Shown here one piece after another: positions 8,007 through 15,419 of a stretch of 64,000 nt of DNA. Position 1 is the first letter of the stretch; the number at the start of each line of letters is the position of its first letter. Below the pieces are notes generated by a model. It saw nothing but the letters and a program-made list of their open reading frames with translations, made no database searches and was not told the DNA's origin. A program made the position numbers and the translations under genes. Where the stretch lies: positions 62,001-126,000 of the forward strand of contig JAEESE010000005.1 of the NCBI GenBank assembly GCA_016286165.1, written 5' to 3'. The DNA is from Bacteroidaceae bacterium (GTDB taxonomy: Bacteria > Bacteroidota > Bacteroidia > Bacteroidales > Bacteroidaceae).

Positions 8007-9014
8007 TCAACGCTCAGCACGACTCATGCCCCATTGATAGGCCTGTTCTATGAATGGGGCATTGATGTCTTCGCATTTGAGCATATCACGAATCATTCGT
8101 AGGCCAAAGGGAAAATCCTCCGTGAAATAACGGCTTCCGAAATCTGGAACCCAACCTTGTGGCGTCTCTCTCATGGGTGCCACGATGCCATGAAAAGCCT
8201 CAATGCTTTGAATCTTGCGAGTTAGCGATTCCGCATCCGTTGATTCATAGTATGTAAGCAATGAAGGTATTGCATCTTCCGTAATCCCCAGACGGTGAGT
8301 GAGCGCCATGAACTCACCATCCATCCGCAGAATCATCACGGAAGCCTCGACCGTCCATTCATCATAGAATAGGATGGGCCTCGGATAAGCCTCGCCCTGC
8401 CAGTTCTTCCACATCGAGTAGAGCCGACCTGTGTGCAGAATGGGGTTGCTGTTGCTAAGGCTGGCTTCGTAGAAATTGTTGAGCAGCTGTATCGGAGTGT
8501 GGAAAAGCTTTTCCAGCAGCATCCTGAGCGCATCAGCATCTGCGGCGTTCTCTATTGCTACACGCAGCCGAGGTTTGTAGCCGCACAATTGCGCTTCGTG
8601 TCCATAAACTTTCGTTCGGGCAATGAATGGAACCCGTTGAAAGCCAAACAGTGGTTGCGAAGCAGGCAACAAAGAGTGGGCAGCAAAGAAAAAACCAGTG
8701 TTGGCAACAATACACCCTACTGCAGTCAACGGAGACAGGACGGCCCGCAGCTGCATCAAGACTCTTTCTATGGCAAATGCAGGCAGGCAAAGCAGTACGA
8801 CGTCAGCCTGTGGGATAATGTCCTTCGGCTCGTGGGTTACCGCTTTCAGACGACCTTTAAAACAAGCCCCGCCCGGAGCCGTCACCACAGGTTCCATGCT
8901 CCAACCTTCGGGATGGCGTGTGAGTACACTCACCGACACCCCTTCCTGAGCTGCGAGGAACCCTGCACAGACAGTGGCCAAGTTGCCTCCTCCACAAATC
9001 ACCAGCTTCAGCAT
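8007..9014 (-). CDS. Opine/octopine dehydrogenase family NAD(P)-dependent enzyme
   Basis: 335 residues. The N-terminal Rossmann fold begins at once with LVICGGGNLATVCAGF. The C-terminal alpha-helical domain carries NPILHTGRLY, where the His is typical of the octopine/nopaline dehydrogenase family. Such enzymes reductively join an amino acid and a 2-oxo acid, or reverse this. The ATG overlaps the end of the upstream fused nucleotidyltransferase-aminotransferase gene by 7 bases, so the two are translationally coupled and probably act in one pathway, perhaps making or modifying an unusual amino compound for surface decoration. That role is inference; the family assignment is good. Confidence 0.75.
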   Translation of the reverse strand: MLKLVICGGGNLATVCAGFLAAQEGVSVSVLTRHPEGWSMEPVVTAPGGACFKGRLKAVTHEPKDIIPQADVVLLCLPAFAIERVLMQLRAVLSPLTAVGCIVANTGFFFAAHSLLPASQPLFGFQRVPFIARTKVYGHEAQLCGYKPRLRVAIENAADADALRMLLEKLFHTPIQLLNNFYEASLSNSNPILHTGRLYSMWKNWQGEAYPRPILFYDEWTVEASVMILRMDGEFMALTHRLGITEDAIPSLLTYYESTDAESLTRKIQSIEAFHGIVAPMRETPQGWVPDFGSRYFTEDFPFGLRMIRDMLKCEDINAPFIEQAYQWGMSRAER

Positions 9015-10819
9015 AATTCTCTGAGAGCTTTCAGCAGTCGGTCGTTATCCTCGGTGTCGCGCACGGCGATGCGAACATAGTTCTTGCCGGCGAAGGCCTT
9101 CTTGTAGCCGCAGTCCTTGATGAGGATGTTCTCGCGCTTGATGAGCATGATGGCCAGTTCCGACGAGGTGAAGCGTTCGGTCACCTCGCAGAGGAAGTAG
9201 TTGGCCTCAGACGGGATGACGCGAAGGAACGGAATCGTGCGCAGTCCGCGATGGAAACGTGCGCGTTCCTCCAGGAACAACTGGCAGGCACGGCGATAGT
9301 CGCCGTCGTACTTGCCGTAGATTTGCATATAGTACTCGCCGAACGAGTTGATGTTCCAGATGCTTACCTCACGGCGAATGGCCTTGATGAGTTCCCTGTT
9401 GGCCGTGGCAAGCACGCCAAGTCTCAGGCCGGGAACTCCGTAGCTCTTGGAGATGCTCTTCATGACCATCATCGTGGGATGCGATTCCAAGATCTCGTCG
9501 CTAAATAGCGTCCCCTCTGGATAGCAGGAGGCGAAGTCCACGAACGACTCGTCCACCAACAGGCGTATGCCTTGCTGTTCTGTCCACGTGGCCAATCGCA
9601 GCACGTCGGCTCGAGGGATATAGTTGCCACTCGGGTTGTCGGGATTGATGAGCAACAGCATCGACAGTTCCTTGTCCTCGAAGAACGCCATCAGGTCGTC
9701 GGCCGTGTAGGCGAAGTCAGCGTTGTCGGGGCGGTAGATGACCAGATCCTTGGGGTGCTTGCGGTTGGGATATTCCTCAAAGGTGGGGTAGACGACGCCC
9801 AGACGTCCGGGTATGCGCTCCATTACCACTTTAATAAGTTCGGCAGCGCCGTTACCTGGCACAACATAGTCCTGTGATATGCCGAAGTACTTGCCCGCCA
9901 GCAGCGAGTTCACTAGCATGCCTGAGGGATACTGCGTCAGCAGGGTATCGAAGTTCGAGAGCAGCTCCTGCTTCATCCGTACCGACGGAAAATAAGGGTT
10001 CACCAGATAGTTGAAGTCCAGCATACCGGGGAAACGCCAGAAGCCTCCGAACCGGCGTGAATAGCTGCGCCATAGGTCTTCGCCTTCGGCGAAGAGCGTC
10101 TCGGCGATGTCCAGGTCCTGAATATCGTCAATTTCGTACCACTTCAAGTCGTCGATAGGCAAGGCCTTCAGTTCGGTACGATCCAGAAAGGTCAGCACGC
10201 GCAGCACCTGCTCGTAGTACTCGTTCTGGCCCATCGTCTTCACGTAGACCTCGAGGAACGGTATATACTTAGCGCGCAGGAATTCACGGCTGAACTTGTA
10301 GATGTTCACCGTCTTGTAATACTGCTTGCATTCCTCGTAGCGGAACGAACTCTTGGGGACAAAGCTAGTGATGCTGCCGTCGTCGTCCAAGCGTACCATA
10401 GTGCCGTCCATCCACGACTCATACTTGGCTACGAGGGCCACGTTAGGCCATTCGTTGTCCAGTAGCAAGGGGAAAAGGCGTTCGTCCAGTATCAAGTCGC
10501 TCTCGATTAGGAGCGTGTCATCCTCAATGAGTTGCTGCTTGGCTAATGCTAGAGAATAGATATTATTGGTTCGGTCGTAGACTTCGTTGACTACGTATTC
10601 GATGTTGAGATTAGGAAACTGCTCAGCAATATGCTGTTGGAGCCCATCGGCTTGATAACCCACGACGATGACGATACGGGAGAGCGCCAGCGATGACAGT
10701 TGGGTGAGCAGGCGGTCGATGAGTCGTGTGCCGCCTACCTCAATCATGCATTTTGTCTGTGTGCGGGTGAGTTCGCCCAATCGGCGACCCATACCGGCAG
10801 CCAAGATAATCGCTTGCAT
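9008..10819 (-). CDS. Fused nucleotidyltransferase (LicC-like) and PLP aminotransferase
   Basis: 603 residues from the ATG at 10819. This start was chosen because a TACCTTTG promoter box lies just upstream (10852-10859) and the protein then opens directly with the sugar/choline nucleotidyltransferase signature MQAIILAAGMGRRLGELT. Residues 1-240 are the NTP-transferase domain (LTRTQTKCMIEVGG). Residues about 250-603 are a fold-type I PLP enzyme of the HisC/CobD type: GNGAAELIK, NPDNPSGNYI, and the Schiff-base lysine in KSISKSYGVPGLRLG (about Lys458). An enzyme that makes an amino-alcohol phosphate or phosphonate and activates it with CTP would explain the fusion, and the LicD-type transferase across the divergent promoter fits such a product. 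Fusions of this kind are known for 2-aminoethylphosphonate activation (PntC), but no PEP mutase is present here. Confidence 0.8.
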   Translation of the reverse strand: MQAIILAAGMGRRLGELTRTQTKCMIEVGGTRLIDRLLTQLSSLALSRIVIVVGYQADGLQQHIAEQFPNLNIEYVVNEVYDRTNNIYSLALAKQQLIEDDTLLIESDLILDERLFPLLLDNEWPNVALVAKYESWMDGTMVRLDDDGSITSFVPKSSFRYEECKQYYKTVNIYKFSREFLRAKYIPFLEVYVKTMGQNEYYEQVLRVLTFLDRTELKALPIDDLKWYEIDDIQDLDIAETLFAEGEDLWRSYSRRFGGFWRFPGMLDFNYLVNPYFPSVRMKQELLSNFDTLLTQYPSGMLVNSLLAGKYFGISQDYVVPGNGAAELIKVVMERIPGRLGVVYPTFEEYPNRKHPKDLVIYRPDNADFAYTADDLMAFFEDKELSMLLLINPDNPSGNYIPRADVLRLATWTEQQGIRLLVDESFVDFASCYPEGTLFSDEILESHPTMMVMKSISKSYGVPGLRLGVLATANRELIKAIRREVSIWNINSFGEYYMQIYGKYDGDYRRACQLFLEERARFHRGLRTIPFLRVIPSEANYFLCEVTERFTSSELAIMLIKRENILIKDCGYKKAFAGKNYVRIAVRDTEDNDRLLKALRELC

Positions 10820-10851
10820 AGGGAATGCTCGGTTGATGATGATTACGGGTG

Positions 10852-10859
10852 CAAAGGTA
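10852..10859 (-). promoter_or_regulatory. -7 box TACCTTTG for the fused transferase operon
   Basis: On the minus strand this reads TACCTTTG, a perfect match to the Bacteroidetes -7 consensus TAnnTTTG, 33 bp upstream of the chosen ATG at 10819. No convincing -33 TTTG was found. Confidence 0.65.
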
Positions 10860-10933
10860 TATATTTTTTGGGATTTAAAGATTGACAATTTACAATTTAT
10901 TCCACTTTGTGGCTGTTTTACGTGGGAAATGTT

Positions 10934-10941
10934 TACCTTTG
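10934..10941 (+). promoter_or_regulatory. -7 box TACCTTTG for the licD-like operon
   Basis: TACCTTTG lies at 10934-10941. A TTTG at 10906-10909 is a possible -33 element, although the 24-bp spacing is longer than usual. It is divergent from the box at 10852-10859, so the two operons share one promoter region. Confidence 0.6.
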
Positions 10942-10980
10942 CACCCAAATTCAATAATTAAGAGTTGGAAAATTGACGAA

Positions 10981-11030
10981 TTGACAAGTTGACGAGTGAC
11001 TTGTCAAGTAAACAACAAATACTTGTTTAC
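10981..11030. promoter_or_regulatory. Two stem-loops in the licD-like leader
   Basis: The leader holds two perfect inverted repeats in tandem: TTGACAAGT (10981) with ACTTGTCAA (10999-11007), and GTAAACAA (11008) with TTGTTTAC (11023-11030). Both lie between the promoter box and the ATG at 11062, so they would form in the mRNA. The function is unknown. Confidence 0.6.
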
Positions 11031-11061
11031 GCGTCTATTCGTTGACTAATAAACAAAGAAG

Positions 11062-11880
11062 ATGACAATCTCAACCTCAGAGAATTCGGCGCTACGCGAG
11101 CGTTTTGCGCCTGAAGGTTCGCTCTTGCGTCGCCAACAACAACGTATGCTGGAGATGATGGTGTGGCTCGATAGCGTCTGCCGTCGCCACCGCATCCCTT
11201 ATTGGCTTGGTTCGGGTACGTTGCTCGGGGCCATGCGTCACGGGGGCTTCATCCCCTGGGATGATGATGTAGACATCGAGTTCCGTCGCGAGGATTATTT
11301 AAAGCTTATCAACGTCTTGCAGCAGGAGACCGCTTCTACTGACTATGCCCTTCAGACTCACGAGACCGATCCCGGCTATTTCTTTATCTATGCTAAGCTG
11401 CGCGACCGCCGGACGGTGCTCACCGAGCAAACTGGCTACGACAGCATCTTTGACCTGCGCGGCATCTACCTCGACCTCTTCCCTTTCGAATCGATGCCCT
11501 CCTCTCTCCATTGGATTTCTAATCGCACCTTTGGCCGCGTCTATAAGGTTATGAAGAACCCTGAGTACAACCGGCAGCAGCAGGTGCTTCGCACCAGCGC
11601 CATTTATCGTTTCAATCAGCGCTACATCTTTCCCGTGCTGCGAGCGCTTTCGGGCTTGTCCTCATCACGCCTTCTTCACTACTCGCCCGGAATACCTTTC
11701 GAGAGCGTGCGCGACCCCGAGGAACTCTTTCCTCTATCGAATATCATATTTGAGGGGCATCATTTCATGGCGCCACGTAATCCTGAGGCCTACCTGCGTC
11801 GCCTCTATGGTGACTGGCAGCACCTTCCAGACATAGACAAAATACAGACTCACACATCTGCCATAACGTTTAAAAAGTAG
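11062..11880 (+). CDS. LicD family phosphotransferase
   Basis: 272 residues. Residues about 48-72 carry the LicD nucleotidyltransferase-fold signature: YWLGSGTLLGAMRHGGF followed by IPWDDDVDIEF, with the acidic metal ligands. LicD proteins transfer phosphocholine, or another phospho-group, from a CDP-activated donor to a surface glycan. The gene is divergent from the fused nucleotidyltransferase-aminotransferase, which could make the CDP-activated donor, and is followed by an acyltransferase. The leader holds two stem-loops, and a related inverted repeat follows the stop codon. The donor and acceptor cannot be told from sequence. Confidence 0.85.
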   Translation: MTISTSENSALRERFAPEGSLLRRQQQRMLEMMVWLDSVCRRHRIPYWLGSGTLLGAMRHGGFIPWDDDVDIEFRREDYLKLINVLQQETASTDYALQTHETDPGYFFIYAKLRDRRTVLTEQTGYDSIFDLRGIYLDLFPFESMPSSLHWISNRTFGRVYKVMKNPEYNRQQQVLRTSAIYRFNQRYIFPVLRALSGLSSSRLLHYSPGIPFESVRDPEELFPLSNIIFEGHHFMAPRNPEAYLRRLYGDWQHLPDIDKIQTHTSAITFKK

Positions 11881-11882
11881 AC

Positions 11883-11922
11883 AAGTTGACGAATAGACAG
11901 GTAACAACTTGTCAACTTGACA
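11883..11922. promoter_or_regulatory. Stem-loop between licD-like and acyltransferase genes
   Basis: CAAGTTGAC just after the LicD stop pairs with GTCAACTTG about 20 bases later. The core TTGAC/CAAGT words match those of the leader stem-loops at 10981-11007, so the licD-like gene is flanked on both sides by related inverted repeats. Confidence 0.5.
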
Positions 11923-11990
11923 ACTGTACAACTTGTCCGTTCGGCCCAAAGGGACGCTTGACACTTCAAGAACTAAAAAAACATACAGAA

Positions 11991-13145
11991 ATGCAAAAGC
12001 AACGCCTCGAATGGCTCGACGCTCTGCGCGGCTTCACGATGTTCATGGTTGTGACGAATCACATCTATGGCTTCGGCTTCGACACCAATACCAAGTACTC
12101 CATGTTCATGTCGGTGTGCTTGCTATTCCGTATGCCATTGTTCTTCTTCATCAGTGGCTTCCTCGCCTACAAAGCCTCGTTCTCATGGAATATGCGCGAC
12201 ACCAGTCAGCTCATCGCTAAGAAGCTGCGCGTGCAGATAGTGCCTACAGTGGTCTTCATGACTGCCTATGTAGCACTCACCGCCAAGCACTTTTGGGAAC
12301 GTATGGAATATGCTTGGTCTAGCCCTACGAAAGGCGGCTATTGGTTCACCATGGTGCTATTGGAGATGTTCTTGGTGTACTATGCGGTGTGTTGGGTAGG
12401 GAAAAGCCTTACTCCTGTACCCTCTCCAAAAGGAGATGAGAGTATAAACTCTCAAGACTTGTCACTTAGTGAACAGCCAGCCCCCTCAAAGGTATCTACT
12501 CCCCTCACGAGAGGGATAGGTGGTGAGGCCACTCTTCTCATCATCCTCTGGCTCATCTCCCTCTTCGCTTATGCCACGCTTTACATGCCTAAATGGTTCA
12601 CTTGGTACAAGGGCGAGTTCTGGAAAGTGACGAGTATCACTGAGTTGGCTCGGTTCTTCCATTTCTTTCTGCTTGGCAACCTTGTACATCGTTATTGGGC
12701 ACAGGTTCAGAAGTTGTTCGACAGCAAATGGTTCTTTCCCCTTCTCATTGCCATTGCCTTCATCGGCACGGGCGACTACCTGAAGTGGCACCACCTACGC
12801 ATGCAGTGGGCCAACCTGCCGCGCACATTGGCAATGTATTCGTTGGTAATGATTATCGTGGCTTTCTTCCGCAACTATAGTTCTTGGTTCACTAAGGAAA
12901 CACGAATAGGCTATACGCTCCAATATATTGGTGTCCGCACACTCGACATCTACCTTATCCATTATTTCTTCATCCCGAAGCTCCCGGATGTAGGCGTGTG
13001 GTTCAAGGCTCATCCTGAGAACTTCATTCTCGAGGGCACCGCTGCCATGGCCGTGGCGCTGCTCGTCACAGCCTTCTCAATCCTAACCAGCCATGTCCTT
13101 CGCGTCAGCCCCTTCTTAAAGAAATGGCTGTTCGGAAGAGAATAA
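11991..13145 (+). CDS. Acyltransferase 3 family membrane protein with in-frame repeat insertion
   Basis: 384 residues from the ATG at 11991; the open frame extends upstream, but the family begins here with QRLEWLDALRGFTMF, the typical R-x10-H pattern (the His in VVTNHIYG). About ten membrane segments follow. The family transfers acyl groups such as O-acetyl to glycans at the inner membrane. Residues about 140-180 (SLTPVPSPKGDE to TPLTRGIGGEA) are a second subtype of the palindromic repeat, translated in frame within a loop between membrane segments. The gene lies in the licD-like operon and a bidirectional terminator follows it. Confidence 0.8.
   Translation: MQKQRLEWLDALRGFTMFMVVTNHIYGFGFDTNTKYSMFMSVCLLFRMPLFFFISGFLAYKASFSWNMRDTSQLIAKKLRVQIVPTVVFMTAYVALTAKHFWERMEYAWSSPTKGGYWFTMVLLEMFLVYYAVCWVGKSLTPVPSPKGDESINSQDLSLSEQPAPSKVSTPLTRGIGGEATLLIILWLISLFAYATLYMPKWFTWYKGEFWKVTSITELARFFHFFLLGNLVHRYWAQVQKLFDSKWFFPLLIAIAFIGTGDYLKWHHLRMQWANLPRTLAMYSLVMIIVAFFRNYSSWFTKETRIGYTLQYIGVRTLDIYLIHYFFIPKLPDVGVWFKAHPENFILEGTAAMAVALLVTAFSILTSHVLRVSPFLKKWLFGRE
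12408..12530. repeat. Second-subtype repeat pair inside acyltransferase gene
   Basis: The left limb at 12408-12440 (CCCTCTCCAAAAGGAGATGAG) and the right limb at 12489-12530 (CTCCCCTCACGAGAGGGA, then TAGGTGGTGAGG) have the same layout as the main limb family but a diverged core. They are read as protein in frame. Confidence 0.65.
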
Positions 13146-13174
13146 ATTGTTGTAACCAAGCAAAGACATATATC

Positions 13175-13204
13175 AAAAGGCTCCGCCAATGCGGAGCCTT
13201 TTCC
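13175..13204. terminator. Bidirectional rho-independent terminator
   Basis: A perfect 8-bp stem GGCTCCGC/GCGGAGCC (13179-13198) with loop CAAT, flanked by AAAA on the left and TTTT on the right. It lies between the convergent acyltransferase and greA genes and would serve both. Confidence 0.9.
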
Positions 13205-13244
13205 TGTAATGGTAATACACACGGACGAATGGCGGACATTCCGC

Positions 13245-13715
13245 TCATCCCTCCACTGTGATATTCTCTATGCGAAGCTTCATCACGCCGGCAGGCACGC
13301 TGACCTCAACCACATCTCCTACGTGCTTGTTGAGCAGCGCCTGCCCGATGGGTGATTTGATAGAAATCTTGCCCTCGCGCAGGTTGGCCTCGTGTGGGCT
13401 GGCTATTGTATAAGTCATCTTGGCGTTATTGGCCAGATTGGTCATCTCCACGCGACTTAGCAAACCCACACCATCGCTGTTGAGACGCGACATATCAATC
13501 ACACGGGCAAACTCCAAGACACGCTGCTTGAAACGGATACGGCCCAACAGCCGTGCCTGCTCACGCTTAGCGGCGTGGTACTCGAAGTTCTCGCTCAAAT
13601 CACCCTTGTCGCGTGCTTCGGAGATTGCATCCTTCACGCGCGGCAGTTCCACCTGTTCCAAATAACGGAGTTCTTCTACGAGCTTGTCGTAGCCCTCCTG
13701 TGACATATATTCCAT
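13245..13715 (-). CDS. greA: Transcription elongation factor GreA
   Basis: 156 residues, the usual GreA length. The N-terminal coiled coil (about 1-75) holds the hallmark ARDKGDLSENFEYHAAKREQ, whose acidic tip enters the RNA polymerase secondary channel to promote cleavage of backtracked RNA. The C-terminal FKBP-like domain holds SPIGQALLNKHVGD. It is the last gene before the bidirectional terminator and is probably cotranscribed with the three genes upstream on the minus strand. Confidence 0.95.
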   Translation of the reverse strand: MEYMSQEGYDKLVEELRYLEQVELPRVKDAISEARDKGDLSENFEYHAAKREQARLLGRIRFKQRVLEFARVIDMSRLNSDGVGLLSRVEMTNLANNAKMTYTIASPHEANLREGKISIKSPIGQALLNKHVGDVVEVSVPAGVMKLRIENITVEG

Positions 13716-13754
13716 TTTACGATTCTACAATTTTACAATTTCATTAGTTACAAA

Positions 13755-14261
13755 TTATTGCTTACCAGCCACTGCACTTGGCGTCCAAGCCTTGAAGAAA
13801 CGGAGTACCTTGTCCTTGTTGTAGCCATCGCCTTCCTCGAGGAAACTGGAATCTTGAGTATGCAGAACCTTACCAGCAGCGTCGAGCACTACGAACACGG
13901 GAAATCCGAAACGGGCAGGATTGCCAAGACGTTGCATCATATCGGCCGTCAGTTGAACCATTGCCGCACTCTCAGAAGGACGTCGTGGGTTATAGTTCAC
14001 ATGAATGTACACGAAGTTGTCGGCTATCACTTGGCTGATGGTGCTGTCCTTACTGATAAAATCGGCGAAGCGCAGGCACCACGGACACCAGTTGCCGCCC
14101 ACCTGACACACCACGAACTTGGCTTCGCCCTTGGCTTTGACGAGTGCACTGTCGATTTGCGCCATGGGATTGATGTCCTCGTTATAGACACGCGGCAAGC
14201 CTTGAGCTATGGCCGCAGAGGAGCCCGCCAGCCATGCAAGCAGTATCAATAAGCGTTTCAT
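13755..14261 (-). CDS. Secreted thioredoxin-fold protein (CPWC motif)
   Basis: 168 residues from the ATG at 14261, which directly precedes a signal peptide (MKRLLILLAWLAG to AIAQ). A thioredoxin-like domain carries the redox motif CPWC in GGNWCPWCLRF at about residues 60-70. The sequence resembles the DUF255/thioredoxin_7 group, periplasmic reductases or folding factors of unknown partner. It starts 15 bp after the stop of the A1S_2505-like gene, suggesting an operon. Disulfide exchange in the periplasm is inferred from the motif and signal. Confidence 0.8.
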   Translation of the reverse strand: MKRLLILLAWLAGSSAAIAQGLPRVYNEDINPMAQIDSALVKAKGEAKFVVCQVGGNWCPWCLRFADFISKDSTISQVIADNFVYIHVNYNPRRPSESAAMVQLTADMMQRLGNPARFGFPVFVVLDAAGKVLHTQDSSFLEEGDGYNKDKVLRFFKAWTPSAVAGKQ

Positions 14262-14275
14262 AAGTCGTTGATTAT

Positions 14276-14674
14276 CTATTGCCCCAGTATCTGCCAAAAG
14301 CCTGCCGGCAGAAAAACATTGTCGAGTTTGGTAGCCTCCTTGAAAAGCGGTGCTATCTCATCCTCAGTATAACCAGCTATGCCACAGCCGATAGGCGTGA
14401 CGAAGAACTTCAGTTCCGGATGATCCTTGGCAAAAGCGATGAAGCGTTCTACAGCAGGAGGGATATTGGCCAGGCCCTCCATTGTTGGGATAGCATACGA
14501 CTGCCCTTGAAGACCTTCGCCCTGTCCCCAAATGGCGCCGAACTTATCCATTGCCACACGTGCCGCACCGCCTCCATGCATGCCGTTTATGTTGCTGCCG
14601 AAGACAAACACCTCGTCCTTCTGCAACGATGTTATCCACTTTGGTGTAATACGTAATGACTCTTGCTGTTCCAT
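14276..14674 (-). CDS. A1S_2505-like (macro-domain related) protein
   Basis: 132 residues from the ATG at 14674. Motifs: VFVFGSNINGMHGGGAAR and FFVTPIGCGIAGYTEDEIAP, which match the small protein group often called A1S_2505 phage protein and recall macro-domain nucleotide-binding loops (GSNxxGxHGGG). No signal or membrane segment is present, so it should be cytoplasmic. The role is unknown; binding of ADP-ribose or a nucleotide derivative is possible by analogy. It is cotranscribed with a nitroreductase-like gene and a thioredoxin-like gene. Confidence 0.7.
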   Translation of the reverse strand: MEQQESLRITPKWITSLQKDEVFVFGSNINGMHGGGAARVAMDKFGAIWGQGEGLQGQSYAIPTMEGLANIPPAVERFIAFAKDHPELKFFVTPIGCGIAGYTEDEIAPLFKEATKLDNVFLPAGFWQILGQ

Positions 14675-14732
14675 GTCTTGAAAATGTTTAGTTCTAATCA
14701 ACGACTTCAATAACATATATTTAATGAGAAGA

Positions 14733-15236
14733 TTACAACCACTGCTCTATATCATCTGCAGCCTTACGGTTCTTCTCCCTAACCTCGTCGGCGGCGTAGC
14801 CAACAGGAATGAGCACGGCCGCCTCCTCATTAGTATCAAGGTTAAAAAGCGAATGGCACATAGAGGCATCGAAGTTGCACACCCAGCAAGTACCTAAACC
14901 TTGCTCGGTTGCTGCCAGGCAGAGATGCTCCACGGCAATGGCTATATCAATGTCGCCATGATGTTTGCCATCGGCACGAACCCATTCCTCATCGTGGAGG
15001 ATGGAGGCGATGACATACATCGGAGCCGAGGCAAACCATTCACGATTGTAGCACTGGCACAGCTTATGCCGCTGCTCCTCTTCGACAATGATACGGAAGC
15101 GCCAAGGCTGGCGATTGACGGCGGATGGTGCCATGCGAACACATTCCATGATGTAGTCCACCTTCTCCTTCTCCACCTTTTCTGCACTGTAACTGCGACA
15201 GCTATACCTATTCTTAGTTAGTGTCAGGAAATCCAT
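14733..15236 (-). CDS. Nitroreductase family FMN enzyme
   Basis: 167 residues from the ATG at 15236, chosen because a TATCTTTG box (15290-15297) lies upstream and the family begins with MDFLTLTKNRYSCRSY. The family pattern continues with MAPSAVNRQPWRFRII (FMN phosphate and ring binding) and GLGTCWVCNFD. Members use NAD(P)H and FMN to reduce nitro compounds, quinones or similar. The physiological substrate is unknown. It is the first gene of a probable four-gene minus-strand unit ending with greA. Confidence 0.9.
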   Translation of the reverse strand: MDFLTLTKNRYSCRSYSAEKVEKEKVDYIMECVRMAPSAVNRQPWRFRIIVEEEQRHKLCQCYNREWFASAPMYVIASILHDEEWVRADGKHHGDIDIAIAVEHLCLAATEQGLGTCWVCNFDASMCHSLFNLDTNEEAAVLIPVGYAADEVREKNRKAADDIEQWL

Positions 15237-15289
15237 ACAATCTTTATTATTTACCCTCAAGCGGGGCTGTTTATCAAGTTTTGCGACGG

Positions 15290-15297
15290 CAAAGATA
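15290..15297 (-). promoter_or_regulatory. -7 box TATCTTTG for nitroreductase operon
   Basis: The minus strand reads TATCTTTG, matching TAnnTTTG, 54 bp before the chosen ATG at 15236. This excludes the longer upstream frame as the real start. Confidence 0.65.
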
Positions 15298-15382
15298 TAC
15301 ATATTTTGCGATTTCACGTTTTACGTTTTACGATTTATTCCATTTTATGCCTCATTTATTATCAAGCAATGCAAAAAAAAAG

Positions 15383-15390
15383 TATCTTTG
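15383..15390 (+). promoter_or_regulatory. -7 box TATCTTTG for glycosyltransferase
   Basis: TATCTTTG lies 30 bp upstream of the ATG at 15420. Transcription would therefore start inside the longer open frame and supports 15420 as the true start. Confidence 0.7.
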
Positions 15391-15419
15391 CAGCAAGAAT
15401 ACGCAAAACGAACATCTAT

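Noticed and set aside
7990..8010. Terminator between convergent aminopeptidase and opine-dehydrogenase-like genes
   Set aside because: Only 3 bp separate the stop codons and no hairpin with U-run was found.
15306..15419. Upstream start for the glycosyltransferase at 15306
   Set aside because: A TATCTTTG promoter box lies inside this stretch and the family sequence begins at 15420.
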